A DNA stretch of 64,000 nt from Streptomyces venezuelae ATCC 10712 (GTDB taxonomy: Bacteria; Actinomycetota; Actinomycetes; Streptomycetales; Streptomycetaceae). Below the pieces are notes generated by a model. That model made no database searches, was not told the DNA's origin, and was given only the letters and a program-made list of their open reading frames with translations. The DNA lies in NCBI RefSeq assembly GCF_008639165.1, contig NZ_CP029197.1, positions 5,956,001 through 6,020,000 of the forward strand, written 5' to 3'. Position numbers and translations under genes: made by a program. Below, piece after piece: positions 59,105 to 64,000 of this stretch. The number at the start of each line of letters is the position of its first letter. The first letter of the stretch is position 1.

Positions 59105-60031
59105 ATGAGCCGTCAGGGACTGGAGCAGGGGTTGGAGACGCGTCACAGGCCGGATACCGACACGGACGAGCCGGAGGGGAAGGAGGGCGGCAGGAGAAAG
59201 GTCGATCTGAGCGTGGCTCAGGTCTCGGGCAGCGCCCTGGCCGCGGTCATCGCCGCCAAACTCGCCTCCACGCTCGGGGTGTACGGCACCATCCTGGGCG
59301 CCGGTGTGATCAGTGTCATCGCCACCTGCGGCGGCCCGCTCTTCCAGCACCTCTTCCGGCGCACCGGCGAGCAGGTCCGCGACGTGACCGCCGCCGCCAA
59401 GCCGAAGGCCCGTCAGGTGCCGCTCGCGCCCGGCCCGCGGGACGACCGCACCCTGCTGCTCGGCACCGTCCAGGCCCCGCCGCCGCACGACGAGGAGTTC
59501 GGCGCGGCGACCACCCACGGCACCCGGGTCCGGGGCTGGAAGCGGCCCGCCATCGCCGCCGCCGTCGTCTTCGGCGTCACGATGGGCGGCATCACCGCCT
59601 ACGAACTGGTCTCCGGCCAGGACTTCAGCGGTACGCAGGGACGGACGACCTTCGGCTCCGTCGTCCGGGGCGACGGCAGCACCGGGCGGGACGCGCCGGA
59701 CGAGCGGCCCGGCACCACGCCGTCCGGGTCGGCGGAGAGCGGCCGGCCGGACGGGGACGCGGGGAGCACCCCGACGGGCGCCACCCCGACCCAGGGCGGC
59801 GGGGATACCGGGGAGGGCGGCACGACGACCCCTTCGACGGAGCCGACGCCCAGCGGCTCCCCGAGCGGGGAGCCCACCCCGACCCCGACCCCGACCGGGT
59901 CCGCTCCGACGACGGAGCCGACCACCCCGACCCAGGAGCCGACCACCGGGAGCGGCGGATCGGTGACCTCGTCGGCCCCGGTCACGGCCGGAACGGGTTC
60001 CGGAACCGGGGCCGGCTCCGGAACCGAGTGA
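59105..60031 (+). CDS. Membrane protein with Pro/Thr-rich extracellular stalk
   Basis: A 308-residue actinobacterial protein of unknown function. A cytoplasmic head contains the short hydrophobic hairpin SGSALAAVIAAKLASTLGVYGTILGAGVISVIAT (about residues 43-76). A transmembrane helix (RPAIAAAVVFGVTMGGITAYELV, about 150-172) is followed by about 135 extracytoplasmic residues rich in Gly, Ser, Thr and Pro. This mucin-like stalk is typical of wall-spanning or glycosylated segments. The ATG at 59105 has an AAGGCG site; an earlier in-frame start at 59000 is not supported. Confidence 0.8.
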   Translation: MSRQGLEQGLETRHRPDTDTDEPEGKEGGRRKVDLSVAQVSGSALAAVIAAKLASTLGVYGTILGAGVISVIATCGGPLFQHLFRRTGEQVRDVTAAAKPKARQVPLAPGPRDDRTLLLGTVQAPPPHDEEFGAATTHGTRVRGWKRPAIAAAVVFGVTMGGITAYELVSGQDFSGTQGRTTFGSVVRGDGSTGRDAPDERPGTTPSGSAESGRPDGDAGSTPTGATPTQGGGDTGEGGTTTPSTEPTPSGSPSGEPTPTPTPTGSAPTTEPTTPTQEPTTGSGGSVTSSAPVTAGTGSGTGAGSGTE

Positions 60032-60034
60032 CCG

Positions 60035-61375
60035 TCAGTCGCCCAGCACCCGCCGCAGATAGTCGTTGGCGAACCGCCGGTCCGGGTCCAGCCGGTCGCG
60101 CAGCGCGGTGAACTCGGCGAAGCGCGGATAGGCCTCGGCGAAGTAGTCGGCGTCACGGGTGTGGACCTTGCCCCAGTGGGGGCGTCCCCCGTGGGCCGTC
60201 ATGATGCGCTCCACCGCGGTGAAGTACGCGCGGTGGGGCGTGCCCTTGTAGAGGTGCACGGCGATGTACGCGGTCTCCCGCCCCGAGGCCGTGGACAGCG
60301 CGATGTCGTCCGCCGGGGCGGTCCGCACCTCCACCGGGAAGCTCACCTTGAGCGGCGAGCGCTCGACCATCGCCTTGAGCTCCCGCAGCGCGGCGACCGC
60401 CGCCTCACGCGGAAGCGCGTACTCCATCTCCAGGAAGCGCACCCGGCGCGGCGAGGTGAACACCTTGTACGGGATGTCGGTGTACGTACGCGCCGACAGG
60501 GCCCGGCTGGAGATCCTGGCGATCGAGGGGATGGCCGGCGGGACCGCGCGGCCCAGCGAGCAGGCCACCTGGAAGAGCCCGTTGGACAGGAGCTCGTCCT
60601 CGACCCAGCCGCTGATCCGGCCGGGAGGCGCGGCGGGGCCCGCGCTGCGGTTGTTGCGCTTGGTGTTGCAGTTGTCCGTGTGGGGGAACCAGTAGAACTC
60701 GAAGTGCTCGTTCTCCGCGTGCAGCGCGTCGAACTCCGAGGTGACCCGGTCGAAGCTCATCGGCTCCTCACGGGCGGTCAGCAGGAAGACCGGCTCCACG
60801 GCGAAGGTGATCGCCGTGACCACACCGAGGGCGCCGAGCCCGATCCGGGCGGCCGCGAAGACCTCGGGGTTCTCCTTCTCCGAGCAGACCAGCAGCTCCC
60901 CGTCGGCCGTCACCAGCTCCAGCTCGCGGATCTGCGCGGCTATGGAGGCGGATTCGCGGCCCGTGCCGTGCGTGCCGGTGGACGTGGCCCCGGCGACGGT
61001 CTGCTCCATGATGTCGCCCATGTTCGTGAGCGACAGGCCCTCCCGGGCCAGCGCCACGTTGAGCCGCTTGAGCGGGGTGCCCGACTCGACCGTCACGGTC
61101 ATCGCCTCGCGGTCGATCCGCCGGATGCCGGTCAGCAGACCCGGCCGGATCAGGACGCCGTCGGTGGCCGCGATCGAGGTGAAGGAGTGGCCGGTGCCGA
61201 CCGTCTTCACCCGCAGCCCGTCCTCGGCCGCCCTGCGCACCGCCTCGGCGAGCTCCTCGGCCGAGGCCGGGCTCACCTCCCGCACGGGGCGGGAGGTGAC
61301 GTTCCCCGCCCAGTTACGCCACGGGCTGCTCGCCGTCCTGGTGCTCCCCGACCCCGCTGTTGTCGTCCCGCTCAC
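60035..61375 (-). CDS. FAD-linked oxidase (D-arabinono-1,4-lactone oxidase family)
   Basis: A 446-residue VAO-type flavoenzyme. The FAD-binding region has GTGHSFTSIAATDGVLI, where His is the usual covalent flavin attachment site, and GHGTG-like STGTHGTG. The C-terminal ALO domain ends in HWGKVHTRDADYFAEAYPRF, as in arabinonolactone and alditol oxidases (for example, AldO of S. coelicolor). It should oxidise a polyol or sugar lactone with O2. The GTG at 61375 is the only possible start; it has GGGAGGGG upstream, within the MFS gene, which it overlaps by 62 nt. Confidence 0.9.
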   Translation of the reverse strand: MSGTTTAGSGSTRTASSPWRNWAGNVTSRPVREVSPASAEELAEAVRRAAEDGLRVKTVGTGHSFTSIAATDGVLIRPGLLTGIRRIDREAMTVTVESGTPLKRLNVALAREGLSLTNMGDIMEQTVAGATSTGTHGTGRESASIAAQIRELELVTADGELLVCSEKENPEVFAAARIGLGALGVVTAITFAVEPVFLLTAREEPMSFDRVTSEFDALHAENEHFEFYWFPHTDNCNTKRNNRSAGPAAPPGRISGWVEDELLSNGLFQVACSLGRAVPPAIPSIARISSRALSARTYTDIPYKVFTSPRRVRFLEMEYALPREAAVAALRELKAMVERSPLKVSFPVEVRTAPADDIALSTASGRETAYIAVHLYKGTPHRAYFTAVERIMTAHGGRPHWGKVHTRDADYFAEAYPRFAEFTALRDRLDPDRRFANDYLRRVLGD

Positions 61376-62633
61376 GCTGCCCCTCCCGGTTCGGCGCCGG
61401 CCTGCGCAGCCGGCGGTGTCCGAGGAGACCCACCGCGACCGCGAGCGCGCCCGAGACGACGGGCACCACGTACCCCGCCTCGGCCCCCGACGCGTCGACC
61501 ACCCAGCCGGCCGCCGAAGAGCCGAGCGCCACGCCGATCGCGAGCCCGGTACCCGTCCAGGTCATGCCCTCGGTCAGCTTGGTGCGCGGTACGTGCGCTT
61601 CGACGAGGGCCATGGTCGTGACCATCGTCGGTGCGATGGACAGGCCCGCGACAAAGAGCGCCACGGCCAGCAACGGCAAGTTCCCGGCCAGTAGGAGGGG
61701 GATCATACTCACGGCCATCGCGCAGACGCCCAGGAGCCAGCGGCGGGACGGCTCGCCCTTGAGGTGGAGCAGCCCGAAGACGGCGCCGGCCAGGCAGGAA
61801 CCCAGCGCGTAGACGGCCAGCACCAGGCTGGCGGCGGCCTTGTGCCCCTGCTCCTCGGCGAAGGCCACCGTCACCACGTCGACCGAGCCGAAGATGGCGC
61901 CGGTGGCCACGAAGGCGAGGGCGAGCACCTGGAGGCCGGGGGAGCGGAGCGCGGAGGCGCCCTCCGCGCCCTTCTGCTGGGGGTGCGGGGCCGGCTCGGT
62001 GGCGCGCTGCGCGGTCAGCCAGAAGACGCCGACGGCCAGGAACACGCCGGCGAACAGGGGGCCTGCCTCGGGGAACCAGGCCGTCGAAAGGCCGATCGAG
62101 ATGATCGGGCCGAAGATGAAGCACACCTCGTCGACGATCGACTCCCACGAGTACGCCGTGTGCAGGCGCCGCTCCTCGCCCCGGTAGATCTCCGCCCAGC
62201 GGGCCCTGGTCATCGCGCCGACGCTCGGCACACAGCCGATCACCCCGGTGAAGACGAAGAGGGTCCAGTCCGGCGCCTTCTGCTGCACGCACAGGAGCAG
62301 GCCGGTGGCCGCGGCCAGCGACACCAGCGTCACGGGGCGGAGCACCCGGCGCTGACCGTATCGGTCGACCAGGCGGGAGACCTGCGGGCCGAGGACCGCG
62401 GCGGACATCGCGAGGGTCGCCGAGAGGGCGCCGGCGAGCCCGTACCGCCCGGTGACCTGCGAAATCATGGTGACGATGCCGATGCCCATCATGGACAGCG
62501 GCATGCGGCCGAGGAGGCCGGCCACGGAGAACGAGGTGGTTCCGGGTGCGGCGAAGATCGCGCGGTAGGGACTGGCCAAGGGTGTCTCCGGATCTCCGTG
62601 CAGCGGCGCGGGATCCGCGCGCGTCGTCAACAC
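61314..62633 (-). CDS. MFS transporter (12-helix)
   Basis: A 439-residue membrane transporter with about 12 helices. Marks include GLLGRMPLSMMGIGIVTMISQ in TM1, RLVDRYGQRRVLRP after TM3 (motif A-like), RARWAEIYRGEERRLHTAYSWESIVDEVCFIFGPII, and a symmetric second half. The RARW...SWESIVDE block is typical of an actinobacterial subfamily without characterised members. Its C-terminal tail encodes the ribosome-binding site and start of the oxidase gene, so the two are coupled. The start is a GTG at 62633; the A/T-rich stretch upstream (62635-62660) suggests a near-leaderless mRNA. Confidence 0.88.
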   Translation of the reverse strand: MLTTRADPAPLHGDPETPLASPYRAIFAAPGTTSFSVAGLLGRMPLSMMGIGIVTMISQVTGRYGLAGALSATLAMSAAVLGPQVSRLVDRYGQRRVLRPVTLVSLAAATGLLLCVQQKAPDWTLFVFTGVIGCVPSVGAMTRARWAEIYRGEERRLHTAYSWESIVDEVCFIFGPIISIGLSTAWFPEAGPLFAGVFLAVGVFWLTAQRATEPAPHPQQKGAEGASALRSPGLQVLALAFVATGAIFGSVDVVTVAFAEEQGHKAAASLVLAVYALGSCLAGAVFGLLHLKGEPSRRWLLGVCAMAVSMIPLLLAGNLPLLAVALFVAGLSIAPTMVTTMALVEAHVPRTKLTEGMTWTGTGLAIGVALGSSAAGWVVDASGAEAGYVVPVVSGALAVAVGLLGHRRLRRPAPNREGQRERDDNSGVGEHQDGEQPVA

Positions 62634-62752
62634 GTGTAATTAATAGCTAAAGCCTACGGTGTTGAAGTGGGTGGGTCACCCCCTTTTCCGGACGGCCGAC
62701 ATCCGCCGGGCCGCGCCCCGGGCCGTCGGCGACGGGTGGGAGGATCGGTGCC

Positions 62753-63880
62753 ATGTCCGATCAGCACGATCCCGCCCCCTACGACGCCCTGCTGCTGCTC
62801 TCGTTCGGCGGCCCCGAGGGCCCGGACGACGTGGTCCCGTTCCTGGAGAACGTGACGCGCGGCCGCGGCATCCCGAAGGAACGGCTCAAGGAAGTGGGGC
62901 AGCACTACTTCCTCTTCGGCGGCGTCTCCCCGATCAACGACCAGAACCGCGCGCTCCTCGACGCGCTGCGGAAGGACTTCGCCGACGCGGGCCTGCGCCT
63001 GCCCGTCTACTGGGGAAACCGGAACTGGGCGCCGTACCTCACCGACACCCTCCGCGAGATGGTCACCGACGGCCGGCGCCACATCGCCGTCCTCACCACC
63101 AGCGCGTACGCCTCCTACTCCGGCTGCCGCCAGTACCGCGAGAACCTCGCCGACGCGCTCGCCGGCCTCGAAGCGGAAGGATTGCCGCTGCCCCGGGTCG
63201 ACAAGCTCCGGCACTACTTCAACCACCCCGGCTTCGTCGAGCCCATGATCGAGGGTGTCCTCGCCTCCCTCGCCGAGCTCGACCCGTCCGTCCGGGACGG
63301 CGCCCACCTCGCCTTCACCACCCACTCCATCCCCGACTCCGCCGCCGACACCTCCGGACCGGTCACCGAGCACGGCGACGGCGGGGCCTACGTCCGCCAG
63401 CACCTCGACGTGGCCCGGATGATCGCCGACGCCGTCCGCGAGCGGACCGGCGTCGACCACCCCTGGAAGCTCGTCTACCAGTCCCGCAGCGGCGCCCCCC
63501 ACATCCCGTGGCTGGAGCCCGACATCTGCGACCACCTGGAGGAACTGCACGGCGCCGGGGTGCCCGCCGCCGTCATGGTCCCGATCGGATTCGTCTCCGA
63601 CCACATGGAGGTCCTCTACGACCTCGACACCGAGGCCACCGCCAAGGCCGCCGAACTGGGACTCCCCGTCCGCCGCTCGGCCACCGTCGGCGCCGACCCG
63701 CGCTTCGCCGCCGCCGTTCGCGAACTGCTCCTGGAGCGCGCCGCGAACGAGCGGGGCACCCGGGCCGAGCGCTGCGCCCTCGGCGCCCTCGGTCCCTCCC
63801 ACGACCTGTGCCCGATCGGCTGCTGCCCGGCGCGGGCGGAGCGCCCGGCCGCGGCCGGCGCCGACAGCCCGTACGCCTGA
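62753..63880 (+). CDS. hemH: Coproporphyrin/protoporphyrin ferrochelatase
   Basis: Inserts ferrous iron into coproporphyrin III (or protoporphyrin IX) at the end of haem synthesis. The 375-residue enzyme has LLLSFGGPEGPDDVVPFL at the N-terminus, the catalytic-His motif AFTTHSIPDS and VPIGFVSDHMEVLYDLD. Four cysteines, YSGCRQY in mid-protein and CALGALGPSHDLCPIGCC at the C-terminus, match the [2Fe-2S] ligands of the actinobacterial enzymes. The ATG at 62753 has a GGAGG site about 10 nt upstream. Ten nucleotides separate its stop from the next gene. Confidence 0.95.
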   Translation: MSDQHDPAPYDALLLLSFGGPEGPDDVVPFLENVTRGRGIPKERLKEVGQHYFLFGGVSPINDQNRALLDALRKDFADAGLRLPVYWGNRNWAPYLTDTLREMVTDGRRHIAVLTTSAYASYSGCRQYRENLADALAGLEAEGLPLPRVDKLRHYFNHPGFVEPMIEGVLASLAELDPSVRDGAHLAFTTHSIPDSAADTSGPVTEHGDGGAYVRQHLDVARMIADAVRERTGVDHPWKLVYQSRSGAPHIPWLEPDICDHLEELHGAGVPAAVMVPIGFVSDHMEVLYDLDTEATAKAAELGLPVRRSATVGADPRFAAAVRELLLERAANERGTRAERCALGALGPSHDLCPIGCCPARAERPAAAGADSPYA

Positions 63881-63889
63881 GGAGCCCCC

Positions 63890-64000
63890 GTGACAGACCC
63901 GCTGCTCCCCGAACTGCTCGACCTCGCCCTGGAGGCCGCCCGGCGGGCCGGAGCGCTGCTGCGCGACGGCAGGCCGGACGACCTGGCCGTGGCGAAGACC
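63890..64000 (+). CDS. Inositol monophosphatase-family protein, 3'-truncated
   Basis: Only the first 37 codons are inside the window: V-T-D-P-L-L-P-E-L-L-D-L-A-L-E-A-A-R-R-A-G-A-L-L, then R-D-G-R-P-D-D-L-A-V. This is the N-terminal helix of inositol monophosphatase-like enzymes. GTG 63890 has GAGGAG 6 nt upstream, right after the hemH stop. In S. coelicolor an inositol monophosphatase-like gene also follows hemH. Its metal motifs lie beyond the window. Confidence 0.75.
   Translation, partial: MTDPLLPELLDLALEAARRAGALLRDGRPDDLAVAKT

Noticed and set aside
1..64000. Mobile elements, tRNA or rRNA genes
   Set aside because: No transposase, integrase, phage structural gene, cloverleaf with CCA-type 3' end or rRNA segment was recognised. 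The gene order looks like conserved core apart from the DUF262 gene and possibly the glycan module.

Overview
The window is a high-GC actinobacterial chromosome segment, almost certainly from a Streptomyces. The evidence is the strong G/C third-position bias, frequent GTG starts, a HrdB-type principal sigma factor next to the sporulation regulator WhiH, SepH, and separate parE and parC loci. The gene order matches, from memory, the conserved core of the S. coelicolor chromosome around SCO5810-SCO5860 (whiH SCO5819, hrdB SCO5820, parE SCO5822, parC SCO5836, ptsH SCO5841, sepH SCO5855, hemH SCO5859). No rRNA, tRNA, insertion sequence, prophage or CRISPR array was seen.

Layout. 1-3.2 kb: 5'-truncated arylamine N-acetyltransferase, a DUF4937-like protein, a histidine phosphatase and an ADP-ribosylglycohydrolase. 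3.3-5.7 kb: a DHA2 drug-efflux pump divergent from its TetR regulator, with two near-identical palindromic operators between them. 5.7-15.2 kb: rnhB, two uncharacterised proteins, a RecQ helicase carrying a phosphoribosyltransferase-like tail, a DUF4192 protein, a glycogen-debranching-like protein and a NUDIX/NrtR-type regulator. 15.3-24.1 kb: an ABC ATPase-permease fusion, whiH, hrdB, a secreted trypsin-like protease, a small zinc-ribbon protein and parE. 24.1-30.8 kb: a NarL-type two-component pair, a DUF485/sodium-solute symporter pair, and a convergent CitA/CitB-type two-component pair. 30.9-39.6 kb: a CobW GTPase, a DUF262-HNH restriction-like protein, parC and a tandem M16 peptidase pair. 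39.6-47.9 kb: a c-di-AMP (ydaO) riboswitch upstream of an M23 peptidase, a GntR regulator, ptsH with a DasR-like site, a GNAT/acyl-CoA-synthetase fusion, a DUF5998 protein, a phosphodiesterase and thymidine kinase. 47.9-50.4 kb: a TetR regulator, a lipoprotein metallo-hydrolase and an isochorismatase-like hydrolase. 50.6-55.7 kb: a surface-glycan module of YfhO-type membrane protein, GT2 glycosyltransferase and polysialyltransferase-family protein. 55.7-64 kb: VOC protein, rhodanese, sepH, a mucin-like membrane protein, FAD oxidase, MFS transporter, hemH and the 5' end of an inositol monophosphatase.

How it works together. The core genes serve growth and cell-cycle transitions: the principal sigma factor, topoisomerase IV, sporulation control (WhiH) and septation (SepH). 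Signal inputs are visible as a candidate ShbA promoter at hrdB, a candidate sigma-WhiG promoter at whiH, the c-di-AMP riboswitch, and a candidate DasR site at ptsH. Several genes have a TANNNT -10 element 6 to 8 nt before the start codon and no obvious Shine-Dalgarno sequence, so leaderless mRNAs are probably common here.

The parts that look most accessory or least described are the DUF262-HNH gene beside parC, the YfhO/GT2/polysialyltransferase module, the RecQ-phosphoribosyltransferase fusion, and the unexplained perfect palindrome upstream of sepH. All functional assignments come from reading motifs; no database search was run.
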